From Vibrio hyugaensis (GTDB taxonomy: Bacteria; Pseudomonadota; Gammaproteobacteria; Enterobacterales; Vibrionaceae), in the NCBI RefSeq assembly GCF_002906655.1, contig NZ_CP025794.1, positions 3,466,958 through 3,530,957 of the forward strand: a stretch of 64,000 nt of DNA. Reading direction: 5' to 3'. The notes under the pieces are model-generated. The model had not been told where the DNA came from. It saw only the letters and a program-made list of their open reading frames with translations, and did no database searches. The position numbers were made by a program, and so were the translations under genes. How positions within the stretch are numbered: the first letter of the stretch is position 1; the number at the start of each line of letters is the position of its first letter. Shown in pieces: positions 18,342 through 27,501 of this stretch.

Positions 18342-19109
18342 ATGTCTCTCTCTGTTATCAATCCAAAACAACCTTTCCAACCAGAATTTGAACCTCTTAT
18401 TCGAGAGGTGCTAGCGTGCCTAAAAGGCGGCCTCGGTGCTAACCTGCATAGTGTTTACGTGTATGGCAGTGTTGCGCGAAAAAGTGCCATTGCAGGTAAA
18501 TCAAATCTTGATCTGGTGGTGGTAACGAAGTCCAGTTTTGAAAATAACCGAGCAACAATACTCAACACCATCAAATGGCGAGCGCAGCAGGGACACCCAC
18601 AAGTTCAAGGTGTTTCTATTCGTACCGCACTGGTGAGTGAGGTAGCAAACCTAGACAGTATTTTTACTTGGGGGTTTATGCTCAAGCATTGTTGCGTTTG
18701 TGTGTATGGTGAGAGCTTAGGCGATTGTTTTGGCGATTATGTTCCAAGTTGGGAAATTGCTAAACACTGGAATATGGATGTGGAAGGTTGGATCTCAGTC
18801 TATCGAAGTAAGATTAGCCAAGCCAGCAGCGTAAAAGAGCAGGTAGCGGCACAAATCGTGATTGCAAAGAAATTACTGCGGGCGTCTTATTCGTTGGTGA
18901 TGTATCGAGATAAGCGTTGGTTTGATGATCCTGTTGAATGCGGCGAGGTATTTTTGAAGTATCACCCTGAAAAGCAATTGGAGATCGAACGTTTGGGTAT
19001 CTTGCTGGCTGGTCGAGCAATTCCCAAACGCTCTGTACTTGGTTTGATGGATGGCTTTGGAAGTTGGCTTGTAAAGCAGTATCAAAAAACCGAGTTCCGA
19101 ATAGGTTAA
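18342..19109 (+). CDS. Nucleotidyltransferase-domain protein of unknown substrate
   Basis: A 255-residue protein. Residues ~35-60 match the minimal nucleotidyltransferase signature: YVYGSVARKSAIAGKSNLDL (GS...R...SxLD) with a following LVVV strand. The C-terminal half is helical and resembles the all-alpha domain found behind such NTases in aminoglycoside adenylyltransferase-like (DUF4111 type) proteins. Glycine-serine and one of the acidic metal ligands are visible, but the usual second acidic residue (DxD) is here NLD, with a single clear Asp. It lies alone between efpL and polB. Drug resistance should not be inferred. Confidence 0.65.
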   Translation: MSLSVINPKQPFQPEFEPLIREVLACLKGGLGANLHSVYVYGSVARKSAIAGKSNLDLVVVTKSSFENNRATILNTIKWRAQQGHPQVQGVSIRTALVSEVANLDSIFTWGFMLKHCCVCVYGESLGDCFGDYVPSWEIAKHWNMDVEGWISVYRSKISQASSVKEQVAAQIVIAKKLLRASYSLVMYRDKRWFDDPVECGEVFLKYHPEKQLEIERLGILLAGRAIPKRSVLGLMDGFGSWLVKQYQKTEFRIG

Positions 19110-19135
19110 GCCACGCCATCTATGCGCAGTATCTT

Positions 19136-21499
19136 CTAAAATAATCCCATTTGAGGCGCTGACAGTTGCTCAAAGTCAGTGCCGATAAACGGCAGAATCG
19201 CATCGGCGACCGGCTTTAGTTGTTTATCAATGTAATGTTGGTAATCGATAGGACTGTTTCTGTATTCGTGTGGCTCTGGGCCATTTACGGTAATCAGGTA
19301 TTCGATTCGACCACGGTTTTGATACTGCAACGGTCTACTAAGTTTAGCATTGATGTCATCTGCTAAGCGTGCGGCTCGCACCTGTGGTGGAATGTTCTTT
19401 TGGTATTCGTGCAGCTTTCGACGTAGGCGTTTCTGATACACCAATTGATCATCGAATTCGCCGCTGTTGGTTTTCTCGACCATTTCTCGCACATAGTCAC
19501 TTGGATCTTCACCGTGAAAAACCATTTGATACAAGGTGTTCTGGAACTTCTGCGCCAGAGGCGTCCAGTCAGTTCGAGCGCTTTCTAACCCCTTGAAGAT
19601 AATGCGTTCTTGTTCGCCTTCGCCAATCAATCCCGCGTAACGTTTCTTAGAGCCTGTCTCTGCCCCACGAATTGTCGGCATTAAGAACTTGCGGTAATGG
19701 GTCTCGTATTCAATCTCGAGAATAGACGTTAAGTTGTATTCACTCCGTAAGTGTTCCGTCCACCAATGGTTGATGTAGTCGACCAACGTATTCCCAATCT
19801 CATCCGCCTCTTCTTGGCTATAAGCACCATTTAAAGATACGAAGGTGGAATCGGTATCGCCATAAATCACTTGATAGCCTTTGTCTTCAATCAGCACTTT
19901 GGTCTGCTTCATGATCTCGTGCCCACGCATGGTGATACTTGAAGCAAGACGGGTATCAAAGAAACGGCAGCCAGACGAACCTAACACACCATAGAACGAG
20001 TTCATGATGATCTTAATTGCTTGCGAAAAGGCTTTCTCGTTGTTCTTTTTGGCGACATCACGCGCGGCCCACAGCTTCTCAATCATCTCTGGTAGGAAGT
20101 GTTTCGAGCGATGGAACTGACCGCCACGGAATCCGGGGACGGCTTCATCATCTGCCTTGCCGATATCAAGCTGTAAACCTTCGACTAAGCCCATTGGGTC
20201 AATCAAGAAAGAACGAATGATCGATGGATACAGGCTTTTAAAATCCAATACCAAGACTGAGTCATACAGATTCGGGATAGAATCCATCACATAACCGCCT
20301 GGGCTAGCGATCCAGTTCTCGGGATGCAGGTTAGGTGCGACATAACCTGCACGGTGAATCTGTGGCAAATACAAGTTAGTAAACGCTGCCACTGAGCCCC
20401 CGACGCGATCCAGTTCCACTCCCGTTAAACGTGAACGTTCAATCGCGAAGTCGAGTAGGTGGGTATGGTCGAAAATCTTATTTACCAAAACGCAATCTTG
20501 CAGGTTATATTTTGCAAGAGAGGGCTTATCCAACCGATACATGCGATTGATCTCGTCCATTCGGTCATGCACGTTATGAATTTCTTTACCTTCGCCAAGC
20601 AACTCTTGAGATACAGACTCAAGTGACCATGAACGGAAATGATATGTTGCCGTCTTTAAGGTATCGATACCATCGAGAACCACACGACCGGGAATAGAGA
20701 TAAACCCTTGCTGGCTTTGCGCTGAACTGCGGAAAAAGCTGGCTTGATCCGCGCGACCAATCATTAGCTTCATACTGTGCCATTCTGCACGTTTGTGTAA
20801 GAGGCGGAAGTCGAAGTCAATGACGTTCCAGCCAACAATGACATCTGGGTCGAACTGCTTAAACCAATCAGTCATAGCCTCAAGTAATGCTCTCTCGTCT
20901 TTCACCCACTGGATTTTTGTTTCTGCTGGTTCCGGTTCGCCAATCATGATTACGCGAGAATCTACAGGGCTGTCTAAACCGATCGAATAAAGAATGCCTT
21001 TCTCTGAACATTCCAAATCAAGGGAAACCACGTGCAAATTTGGTTCATATTCGCCACTACGGCATTTCGCATTTTGGATACGTTGGAAGCCATTAAGGAA
21101 CTGTTGGTTGCCCGTAAACTCAATACTACCTTTGATAAAACGTTCCATAAGGTAGCGATCAGCTAAGCGCACATCCCCTTCATAATGAATGATGTCATTT
21201 TGTGTCAGAGCATCTTGCAAAGCGAAAGCGTCTTTGGTGTTTTGGGTGTAGCAAGCGGCGAGAGCTGAGCGTTGGAAGTTTTTGAGTTGGAGTGGTTTCA
21301 CTGACACCACGAGCTGTTTTGAAGCAGCCAGCATATTGACTTGTTCAAGGTGCGCTTGTTCAACAAAGAACACCGGTTTTTCCCCATGAATCAGCAATTG
21401 AGTTGGTCCGTCCTCTGTCGAAAGCCAAAGTTCAATTTGCGTTTGGCCTTTGATGTCTCGTGCTTGACGAGTGAGTAGGAAGCCTTGTTGGATATTCAA
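19136..21499 (-). CDS. polB: DNA polymerase II (family B)
   Basis: A 787-residue family B polymerase, close to the E. coli Pol II length. The 3'-5' exonuclease motifs are seen in VVSLDLECSEKG, GWNVIDFDFRLL and YNLQDCVLV. The polymerase motifs are DFKSLYPSIIRSF (A), KIIMNSFYGVLGSSG (B) and IYGDTDSTFVS (C). Pol II is a repair and restart polymerase, and in E. coli it belongs to the SOS regulon. A LexA-type box about 50 bp upstream suggests the same here. No intein or disruption is visible. Confidence 0.97.
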   Translation of the reverse strand: MNIQQGFLLTRQARDIKGQTQIELWLSTEDGPTQLLIHGEKPVFFVEQAHLEQVNMLAASKQLVVSVKPLQLKNFQRSALAACYTQNTKDAFALQDALTQNDIIHYEGDVRLADRYLMERFIKGSIEFTGNQQFLNGFQRIQNAKCRSGEYEPNLHVVSLDLECSEKGILYSIGLDSPVDSRVIMIGEPEPAETKIQWVKDERALLEAMTDWFKQFDPDVIVGWNVIDFDFRLLHKRAEWHSMKLMIGRADQASFFRSSAQSQQGFISIPGRVVLDGIDTLKTATYHFRSWSLESVSQELLGEGKEIHNVHDRMDEINRMYRLDKPSLAKYNLQDCVLVNKIFDHTHLLDFAIERSRLTGVELDRVGGSVAAFTNLYLPQIHRAGYVAPNLHPENWIASPGGYVMDSIPNLYDSVLVLDFKSLYPSIIRSFLIDPMGLVEGLQLDIGKADDEAVPGFRGGQFHRSKHFLPEMIEKLWAARDVAKKNNEKAFSQAIKIIMNSFYGVLGSSGCRFFDTRLASSITMRGHEIMKQTKVLIEDKGYQVIYGDTDSTFVSLNGAYSQEEADEIGNTLVDYINHWWTEHLRSEYNLTSILEIEYETHYRKFLMPTIRGAETGSKKRYAGLIGEGEQERIIFKGLESARTDWTPLAQKFQNTLYQMVFHGEDPSDYVREMVEKTNSGEFDDQLVYQKRLRRKLHEYQKNIPPQVRAARLADDINAKLSRPLQYQNRGRIEYLITVNGPEPHEYRNSPIDYQHYIDKQLKPVADAILPFIGTDFEQLSAPQMGLF

Positions 21500-21548
21500 A
21501 AGAGAGAAACCTTATAATTCTTTGAGTTCACTATTCTAACATTAAGAA

Positions 21549-21564
21549 CTGTAAAAATAACCAG
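21549..21564. promoter_or_regulatory. LexA (SOS) box candidate upstream of polB
   Basis: CTGTAAAAATAACCAG fits CTG-N10-CAG, the gammaproteobacterial LexA consensus, 50 bp upstream of the polB start. The flanking sequence is AT-rich, as in true sites. The rest of the 429-bp gap to 21928 carries the varA promoter region and no other gene I can support. Confidence 0.7.
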
Positions 21565-21928
21565 TAAAACCCTGAGTCGGTATGGGGGAAGAAGAGCCCA
21601 TGTTTTCGCTTGTTAGGCCACGTTTGCTCGCTTATGGAATAACCATTTAGGGTTGATATTGCGCACTGCCAAACAATATGAAACCTAGTTGCTTGATTTA
21701 TGGGAATTTCTGTTGTTAATTAGCTTGTCTTAAATTTCGGCTTTGCAGGTCTTTCACTCAAATAATAGAGTGGTTTATGAATAAGTTCTTGCCAAACTTT
21801 GCGTTTGAGCACATATTCATAGAAAGTAATTTTTTGCCTAATGCGTTATTATATAGGCACTCATGCTGATATCCACATTTAACCAAGTTATGTGGGTGCA
21901 GAGCCAATAAAAGTGTGGAGATACAAGT

Positions 21929-22573
21929 TTGATAAATGTTTTCCTTGTAGATGATCACGAGCTGGTTCGCACAGGGATACGACGTATTATTGAAGACGTC
22001 CGTGGAATGAACGTAGCAGGAGAAGCTGACAGCGGTGAAGAAGCAGTAAAATGGTGTCGCAGTAATCATGCCGACGTTGTTTTAATGGATATGAACATGC
22101 CAGGAATTGGCGGCTTGGAAGCCACGAAAAAAATTCTTCGCGTGAATCCAGATGTAAAAATCATCGTACTAACCGTTCATACGGAAAATCCGTTCCCTAC
22201 TAAGGTGATGCAGGCAGGGGCTTCTGGTTATTTGACCAAAGGCGCAGGTCCTGATGAAATGGTTAATGCAATTCGTGTTGTTAATAGTGGGCAGCGTTAT
22301 ATCTCCCCAGAGATCGCGCAGCAAATGGCGTTGAGTCAATTCTCACCAGCCTCTGAAAACCCATTTAAAGACCTTTCAGAACGCGAATTACAGATCATGA
22401 TGATGATCACCAAAGGTCAGAAAGTTACGGATATTTCTGAACAATTGAATTTAAGTCCAAAAACAGTCAACAGCTACCGCTACCGTCTGTTTAGCAAACT
22501 GGACATTAACGGTGACGTTGAGTTAACACACTTAGCGATTCGCCATGGAATGCTGGACACCGAGACCCTTTAG
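21929..22573 (+). CDS. varA: Response regulator VarA (UvrY/GacA)
   Basis: A 214-residue NarL-family response regulator. The receiver has DD at 8-9, phosphoacceptor Asp54 in [12 protein letters not shown] and Lys in LTKGAG. The C-terminal LuxR-type HTH is [20 protein letters not shown]...[17 protein letters not shown]. In Vibrio, VarS-VarA drives the CsrB-type sRNAs and thereby joins the quorum-sensing network that LuxN also feeds. The start is a TTG (21929); family alignment ([14 protein letters not shown]) supports it over any ATG, and GGAG lies about 9 nt upstream. It overlaps or abuts uvrC, the usual uvrY-uvrC pair. Confidence 0.95.
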   Translation: MINVFLVDDHELVRTGIRRIIEDVRGMNVAGEADSGEEAVKWCRSNHADVVLMDMNMPGIGGLEATKKILRVNPDVKIIVLTVHTENPFPTKVMQAGASGYLTKGAGPDEMVNAIRVVNSGQRYISPEIAQQMALSQFSPASENPFKDLSERELQIMMMITKGQKVTDISEQLNLSPKTVNSYRYRLFSKLDINGDVELTHLAIRHGMLDTETL

Positions 22574-22574
22574 T

Positions 22575-24407
22575 GTGAATCCTCCCTTCGATTCGGCTTC
22601 CTTTCTCAAGACAGTAACTCATCAGCCCGGCGTTTACAGAATGTACAACGCCGAGGCTGTTGTTATTTATGTAGGCAAAGCCAAAGATCTCCAAAAGCGT
22701 CTTTCTAGTTACTTTCGTAAAAAAGTAGACAGTGAAAAGACCCGCGCCCTCGTTAGCAATATCGCCAAGATTGATGTCACAGTAACTCATACAGAGACGG
22801 AAGCACTCATTCTTGAGCATAACTACATCAAGCAGTATTTACCCAAGTACAATGTCCTACTACGTGACGATAAATCCTATCCTTACATTTTTATTAGTGG
22901 ACATAAACATCCTCGATTATCTATGCATCGTGGTGCTAAAAAACGTAAAGGTGAGTACTTTGGTCCATATCCTGATTCTGGTGCAGTGCGCGAGACGTTG
23001 CATTTATTGCAAAAAATCTTACCCGTTCGACAGTGTGAAGATACGGTTTACTCTAACCGAACTCGACCGTGCTTGATGTATCAAATTGGTCGCTGTGCAG
23101 GACCTTGTGTAAGCACCATTATTTCCGACGAAGAATATGCTGAACTGGTGGGTTTGGTCCGGTTGTTCTTGCAAGGCAAAGATAAGCAAGTGCTAGAGCA
23201 ACTCATCGAAAAGATGGAGTTGGCCAGTCAGCAGCTCCGCTTTGAAGACGCGGCTAAGTTCCGAGACCAAATTCAAGCCATTCGCCGTGTTCAGGAGCAG
23301 CAATATGTTTCTGAAGACAGCATGGACGATATGGATGTACTCGGTTTTGCACAAGAGAACGGCATCGCTTGTATCCATATCTTGATGATCCGTCAGGGTA
23401 AGGTGCTAGGCAGTCGCAGTCATTTCCCTAAGATCCCGCACAATACCAGTCAACAAGAAGTCTTCGATAGCTTTCTTACTCAGTACTATTTGAGTCATAA
23501 CGAGGCGCGTACCATCCCTTCCCGCATTATTTTGAACCAAGAGCTAAGTGAGGATGTGTTGTCTATACAACAAGCGTTAAGTGACGTAGCAGGGCGTAAG
23601 GTGCAATTTCATACTTCACCGACAGGCTCTCGTGCTCGTTACCTCAAACTGTCCAACACCAACGCATTGACGGCGATTACGACTAAGATTAACCATAAGA
23701 TGACCATTAACCAACGCTTCAAAGCGCTGCGTGAGGTGTTGGGAATGGAGTCGATAAGTCGTATGGAATGTTTCGATATCTCGCACACGATGGGCGAAAG
23801 TACGATTGCGTCGTGTGTGGTATTTAATGGTGAAGGCCCAGTAAAACAAGAATATCGCCGTTACAATATCACGGGCATCACAGGTGGTGATGACTATGCT
23901 GCGATGGGGCAGGCGTTAGAGCGTCGTTATTCAAAGCAGTTGGACGTAGAAAAGATCCCAGACATCATCTTTATCGATGGTGGTAAAGGTCAGCTAAATA
24001 GAGCTCATAAGATCATTTCGCAATATTGGGGAGACTGGCCAAAGCGTCCAACGATGATCGGTATCGCAAAAGGGGTAACCCGTAAGCCGGGGCTTGAAAC
24101 CTTAATTACCGTAGATGGTGAGGAGTTTAACTTGCCAAGTGATGCGCCAGCACTGCACCTCATTCAACATATTCGCGATGAAAGCCATAATCATGCTATT
24201 GCAGGTCATAGAGCTAAACGCGGTAAAACCAGACGTACCAGTGCGTTAGAAGGGATTGAAGGCGTTGGTCCCAAACGTCGTCAAGCTTTGCTGAAATACA
24301 TGGGTGGTTTACAAGAACTCAAGCGGGCAAGTGTCGAAGAAATCGCCAAAGTGCCAGGAATTAGTCACTCTTTGGCAGAAATTATTTTCCAAGCATTGAA
24401 ACAATAA
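22575..24407 (+). CDS. uvrC: Excinuclease ABC subunit C
   Basis: A 610-residue protein, equal in length to E. coli UvrC. It holds an N-terminal GIY-YIG nuclease ([20 protein letters not shown]), a central UVR domain ([20 protein letters not shown]), a C-terminal RNase H-like nuclease ([27 protein letters not shown]) and tandem helix-hairpin-helix motifs ([18 protein letters not shown]). It makes both incisions in nucleotide excision repair. I chose the GTG at 22575, one base after the varA stop, giving [12 protein letters not shown]; an in-frame ATG at 22545 would overlap varA by 29 nt. Confidence 0.96.
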   Translation: MNPPFDSASFLKTVTHQPGVYRMYNAEAVVIYVGKAKDLQKRLSSYFRKKVDSEKTRALVSNIAKIDVTVTHTETEALILEHNYIKQYLPKYNVLLRDDKSYPYIFISGHKHPRLSMHRGAKKRKGEYFGPYPDSGAVRETLHLLQKILPVRQCEDTVYSNRTRPCLMYQIGRCAGPCVSTIISDEEYAELVGLVRLFLQGKDKQVLEQLIEKMELASQQLRFEDAAKFRDQIQAIRRVQEQQYVSEDSMDDMDVLGFAQENGIACIHILMIRQGKVLGSRSHFPKIPHNTSQQEVFDSFLTQYYLSHNEARTIPSRIILNQELSEDVLSIQQALSDVAGRKVQFHTSPTGSRARYLKLSNTNALTAITTKINHKMTINQRFKALREVLGMESISRMECFDISHTMGESTIASCVVFNGEGPVKQEYRRYNITGITGGDDYAAMGQALERRYSKQLDVEKIPDIIFIDGGKGQLNRAHKIISQYWGDWPKRPTMIGIAKGVTRKPGLETLITVDGEEFNLPSDAPALHLIQHIRDESHNHAIAGHRAKRGKTRRTSALEGIEGVGPKRRQALLKYMGGLQELKRASVEEIAKVPGISHSLAEIIFQALKQ

Positions 24408-24453
24408 GGAAAATCCCGCAACATTAACACGCAATGTGTAAGAGAATAATAAA

Positions 24454-25011
24454 ATGCGTTTGAATATCCCGAACATTCTGTCTCTACTTAGACTGTTCCT
24501 AATCCCAGTTTTCGTGGTTGTTTTCTATCTACCTTACTCTTGGGCTCCTTTTGCTGCGGCAATGGTTTTCTGGGTTGCGGGTTTTACCGATTGGTTAGAT
24601 GGCATGTTAGCCCGTAAGTTAGGCCAAACCTCTCGATTCGGTGCTTTCATTGACCCAGTAGCAGACAAGGTACTGGTGGCGACAGCGCTGATTTTGATTA
24701 CTGAGCATTACCACTCGATTTGGGTAACGATTCCAGCAGTCACAATGATTGCTCGTGAAATCATCATCTCTGCATTGCGTGAATGGATGGCAGAAATCGG
24801 TAAACGTGCGAGTGTTGCGGTTTCTTGGGTCGGCAAAGTCAAAACCGTATCTCAGATGTTCGCCCTTTGGGTTCTGATCTGGCGTTACGACGACTGGATG
24901 GTATGGCTTGGCTTTGGAGCGCTTTACGTTGCCACGTTCCTGACATACTGGTCTATGGTTCAATACCTAGCTGCGGCGAAAGATGATTTACTTAATGAAG
25001 AACATCACTAA
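24454..25011 (+). CDS. pgsA: CDP-diacylglycerol-glycerol-3-phosphate 3-phosphatidyltransferase
   Basis: A 185-residue integral membrane enzyme that makes phosphatidylglycerol phosphate. The CDP-alcohol phosphotransferase motif is intact: [12 protein letters not shown] followed by [10 protein letters not shown]. It starts [20 protein letters not shown]. It follows uvrC after 46 nt, and the tRNA cluster lies downstream as in E. coli, except that an IS now separates them. Confidence 0.96.
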   Translation: MRLNIPNILSLLRLFLIPVFVVVFYLPYSWAPFAAAMVFWVAGFTDWLDGMLARKLGQTSRFGAFIDPVADKVLVATALILITEHYHSIWVTIPAVTMIAREIIISALREWMAEIGKRASVAVSWVGKVKTVSQMFALWVLIWRYDDWMVWLGFGALYVATFLTYWSMVQYLAAAKDDLLNEEHH

Positions 25012-25034
25012 GTAATCGAAACAGATGAATTTAG

Positions 25035-25057
25035 AAAGCAGGCTATTAGCCTGCTTT
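25035..25057. repeat. Left copy of a 23-bp palindromic direct repeat flanking the IS (pgsA terminator stem)
   Basis: A perfect palindrome: arm AAAGCAGGCTA, central T, arm TAGCCTGCTTT. An identical copy lies at 26651-26673. It is placed as the pgsA terminator, but in this copy the T tract is cut to three T followed by CAG of the IS end. It is best read as a target-site duplication made by the IS. Confidence 0.88.
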
Positions 25058-25133
25058 CAGACTGCTGACAAAGGTCTAGCCATCAGGCTAGACCTTTGAT
25101 CTAATAGGGGTATCGAAAAGTGGATACTCCAAT

Positions 25134-26570
25134 ATGCTACAAGATCCTTCTCCTCAACAATACGAATTTGAAATGGTGACGATGGAGCAGTTAGTTCCTA
25201 AAGGCCATTTAGTCCGCAAAATTGATAAAGCCATAGACTTCGAATTTATCCGGGACCAAGTCGCTCACCTCTATTGTCAAGATAACGGTCGACCACCTGT
25301 TGACCCTGTTCGACTTTTCAAAATCATTTTTATTGGCTACCTCTTCGGAATCAAAAGCGAGCGACAGCTCGTTAAAGAGATTGAAGTCAATGTAGCCTAT
25401 CGTTGGTTCTTGCGCATGTCGTTAACGGAGAAGGTTATCCATGCTTCAACACTGAGCCAAAACCGTATTCGCCGCTTCAATAATACCGACGTATTCGAAC
25501 GTATCTTTATCAACATCGTTGAGCAGGCTATGGCCAAAGGCTTGGTCGCTGGGCAGCAACTCTTTACCGACAGCACTCACCTCAAAGCAAACGCTAACAA
25601 AAATAAACACACCAATGAGGTCAGAGACGTTCGAGCCAGTGCTTACCTCGACATGCTTGATGAAGACGTTGCATTAGACCGAGAACGAGAAGGAAAGAAG
25701 TCGCTTAAGGCACGAGTATCCGAGCCTAAAACAAAGAATACGAAAGTCAGTACTACAGACCCAGAAAGTGGTTTTATGACGAGAGACAATAAACCACAAG
25801 GCTTCTTCTACCTTGACCATCGTACCGTCGATGGTCTGCATGGGATCATCGTCGACACTCATGCGACGGCAGGTAATATCAATGACTCTCAACCCTATAT
25901 TGAACGACTGGACTACACGCTAGAGCAGTTCAACCTTAACCCTATAGCTGTTGGTCTCGATGCCGGCTATTTTACCGCTCCCGTGGCAGAGTCATTAGAG
26001 CGCCGAAATATCTTAGGTGTGTTCGGCTACCGTAGGCCATCAAGAACAAAGAACACGTTCAAGAAGAAGCACTTTATCTACCACAAAGAGAGTGACAGTT
26101 ATCGATGTCCAAATGGGCAAACGCTTATCTACAAAACGACGTCACGAGATGCTTATAGAGAGTATCACTCAGACCCGAAAGAATGCGTGCTCTGCCCAAT
26201 GCGAAATGACTGTACTCAAAGTAAAAACATGAAGAAAGTCATCACCAGACACATCTATACAGATGCAGTGGAGAGAGCGAACCAAATGCGGCTCTCTCCC
26301 TATGGGAAGAAGACGTATAGACGAAGAAGTGAGACGGTAGAAAGAAGCTTCGCTGATGCTAAGCAGCACCATGGGCACCGTTATGCCCGCTTCCGTGGGC
26401 TAAGCAAAGTGCAAATGCAGTGTTGGTTAGCTGCCGCAGCTCAAAACATCAAGAAGATAGCTCTAGTAATGAGTTATTTACAAAAAATGGGGTTCAATAT
26501 GGCTCAAATAAGACAAATATTAGCTTCTAAATACTTGTTTAAGAGTTGGAACAGATTAAATCTGGTATAG
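25134..26570 (+). CDS. IS1182-family transposase
   Basis: A 478-residue transposase. An N-terminal helical DUF772-type region (GRPPVDPVRLFKIIFIGYLF) is followed by a DDE-type catalytic domain. Candidate acidic residues are in QLFTDSTHLKANANKNK, AVGLDAGYFTAP and RRSETVERSFADAKQHHG. A Cys cluster (CPNGQ, CVLCPMRNDC) typical of this family lies before the last acidic residue. The frame is intact from start to stop. The start is the ATG at 25134 (MLQDPSPQQYEFEMV). Confidence 0.92.
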   Translation: MLQDPSPQQYEFEMVTMEQLVPKGHLVRKIDKAIDFEFIRDQVAHLYCQDNGRPPVDPVRLFKIIFIGYLFGIKSERQLVKEIEVNVAYRWFLRMSLTEKVIHASTLSQNRIRRFNNTDVFERIFINIVEQAMAKGLVAGQQLFTDSTHLKANANKNKHTNEVRDVRASAYLDMLDEDVALDREREGKKSLKARVSEPKTKNTKVSTTDPESGFMTRDNKPQGFFYLDHRTVDGLHGIIVDTHATAGNINDSQPYIERLDYTLEQFNLNPIAVGLDAGYFTAPVAESLERRNILGVFGYRRPSRTKNTFKKKHFIYHKESDSYRCPNGQTLIYKTTSRDAYREYHSDPKECVLCPMRNDCTQSKNMKKVITRHIYTDAVERANQMRLSPYGKKTYRRRSETVERSFADAKQHHGHRYARFRGLSKVQMQCWLAAAAQNIKKIALVMSYLQKMGFNMAQIRQILASKYLFKSWNRLNLV

Positions 26571-26612
26571 CGAAAAATATCGCGATCGCGACCTACGGTC
26601 GCTTATAAAAAA

Positions 26613-26638
26613 GAACCCCACCGAAAAAGGTGGGGTTC
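26613..26638 (-). terminator. Terminator inside the right end of the IS, facing inward
   Basis: Stem GAACCCCACC (26613-26622) with GGTGGGGTTC (26629-26638). Read on the minus strand, the stem runs into TTTTTTATAAG. It would stop antisense transcription entering the IS from its right side. Confidence 0.75.
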
Positions 26639-26650
26639 GTCATCAATCTG

Positions 26651-26673
26651 AAAGCAGGCTATTAGCCTGCTTT
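26651..26673. repeat. Right copy of the 23-bp palindromic direct repeat (complete terminator)
   Basis: Identical to 25035-25057. Here the palindrome is followed by six T in all and TATT, so this copy keeps a full intrinsic terminator on the plus strand. It is the likely original 3' part of the pgsA terminator, now behind the IS. Between here and 27026 I see only the tRNA promoter and no gene. Confidence 0.85.
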
Positions 26674-26930
26674 TTTATTGCTTGAGAGAAAGCTGCCTTA
26701 AATAATAACTGTGATCTAAGTCTGGTTTTTACTCGCTGGGGCGTGGTCGGATACTCAAGTACGAATTTCTCTACTGTTGGGGGCTAGCGGAATACATGAT
26801 AAAGGGAGGGAAAGTAGCCCAAAATTCATGATAAACAAGTGTATTTGGGAGATTTTCAGTATTAAAACTAATCAATTTACCGTCTTTCGCACAAAATCTG
26901 GTCAAACGATTTAAAAAAATAAAAATAGTG

Positions 26931-26958
26931 TTGACTCGATCGCTCGAATCCGTAGAAT
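26931..26958 (+). promoter_or_regulatory. Promoter of the tRNA cluster
   Basis: TTGACT (26931-26936), a 16-bp spacer and TAGAAT (26953-26958), followed by a GC-rich stretch (GCATCCCGTACCC) as expected for a stringently controlled tRNA promoter. It is about 70 bp upstream of tRNA-Cys. Confidence 0.75.
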
Positions 26959-27026
26959 GCATCCCGTACCCAAGAGAGTATTGCTCGAAAGGGTGGTGAA
27001 AGAAGTTAATCTTCCTTCACAAATGA

Positions 27027-27100
27027 GGCGCCTTGGCAGAGTGGCTATGCAGCGGATTGCAAATCCGTGGACCTCGGTTCGACTCCGGGAGGCGCCTCCA
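27027..27100 (+). tRNA. tRNA-Cys (anticodon GCA)
   Basis: A 74-nt cloverleaf with acceptor arms GGCGCCT and AGGCGCC, discriminator T and encoded CCA. The anticodon loop is in GGATTGCAAATCC, giving anticodon GCA. The T loop contains GGTTCGACTCC. Confidence 0.97.
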
Positions 27101-27137
27101 TTATTCTTTTGAGAGTGAATAGCTTTCGAGAATAAAT

Positions 27138-27213
27138 GCGACACTAGCTCAGTTGGTAGAGCGCAACCTTGCCAAGGTTGAGGTCACGAGTTCGAACCTC
27201 GTGTGTCGCTCCA
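27138..27213 (+). tRNA. tRNA-Gly (anticodon GCC), copy 1
   Basis: A 76-nt cloverleaf starting GCGACACTAGCTCAGTTGG. The anticodon stem-loop is AACCTTGCCAAGGTT (anticodon GCC), T arm GAGTTCGAACCTC, acceptor GTGTCGC, encoded CCA. It is identical to the copy at 27391. Confidence 0.97.
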
Positions 27214-27293
27214 AATAAAAATGATATGGCATTAAGCGGTATCAGATGATGGTGTTTTACTTTTCTGTAAAGGCATCACAAAGAAATTTGTGT

Positions 27294-27380
27294 GCCCTGG
27301 TGGTGGAATTGGTAGACACAAGGGATTTAAAATCCCTCGACGTTCGCGTTGTGCCGGTTCAAGTCCGGCCCGGGGCACCA
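27294..27380 (+). tRNA. tRNA-Leu (anticodon TAA)
   Basis: An 87-nt class II tRNA with a long variable arm (around CTCGACGTTCGCGTTG). The anticodon loop lies in GGGATTTAAAATCCC, giving anticodon TAA. The T arm is CCGGTTCAAGTCCGG; acceptor arms are GCCCTGG and CCGGGGC, with encoded CCA. Confidence 0.96.
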
Positions 27381-27390
27381 TCTCAAATCT

Positions 27391-27466
27391 GCGACACTAG
27401 CTCAGTTGGTAGAGCGCAACCTTGCCAAGGTTGAGGTCACGAGTTCGAACCTCGTGTGTCGCTCCA
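27391..27466 (+). tRNA. tRNA-Gly (anticodon GCC), copy 2
   Basis: The same 76-nt sequence as 27138-27213, with anticodon GCC. The cluster Cys-Gly-Leu-Gly downstream of pgsA resembles the E. coli pgsA-glyW-cysT-leuZ arrangement, with one extra Gly gene. Confidence 0.97.
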
Positions 27467-27473
27467 GATTCGG

Positions 27474-27501
27474 AAAGCCCAGCATTTATGCTGGGCTTTT
27501 T
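27474..27501 (+). terminator. Terminator of the tRNA cluster
   Basis: Stem AAAGCCCAGCAT with ATGCTGGGCTTT followed by more T on the plus strand, immediately after the last tRNA. Confidence 0.9.

Larger units (their letters stand above)
25058..26650 (+). mobile_element. Intact IS1182-type insertion sequence (1593 bp)
   Basis: Bounded by imperfect terminal inverted repeats: left CAGACTGCTGACAAA (from 25058), right read inward CAGATTGATGACGAA (from 26650), 12 of 15 identical. It carries one transposase gene. Subterminal hairpins are present at both ends: 25070-25097 (12-bp stem AAAGGTCTAGCC, loop ATCA) and 26613-26638 (10-bp stem GAACCCCACC). It is flanked by 23-bp identical palindromic repeats, so insertion was into the pgsA terminator stem. 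There is no disruption, so it may be active. The exact ends are inferred from the repeats. Confidence 0.85.

Noticed and set aside
18342-19109. Aminoglycoside resistance gene
   Set aside because: Only the general nucleotidyltransferase signature is shared, the metal motif is altered, and there is no mobile context.
25134-26570. Programmed frameshift or degraded transposase
   Set aside because: The transposase is one continuous frame with all expected motifs, so no frameshift is needed.
27138-27466. The two identical 76-bp copies (27138 and 27391) as an attachment-site duplication of an integrated element
   Set aside because: Both are complete tRNA-Gly genes in an ordinary tandem tRNA cluster, and only a tRNA-Leu gene lies between them.
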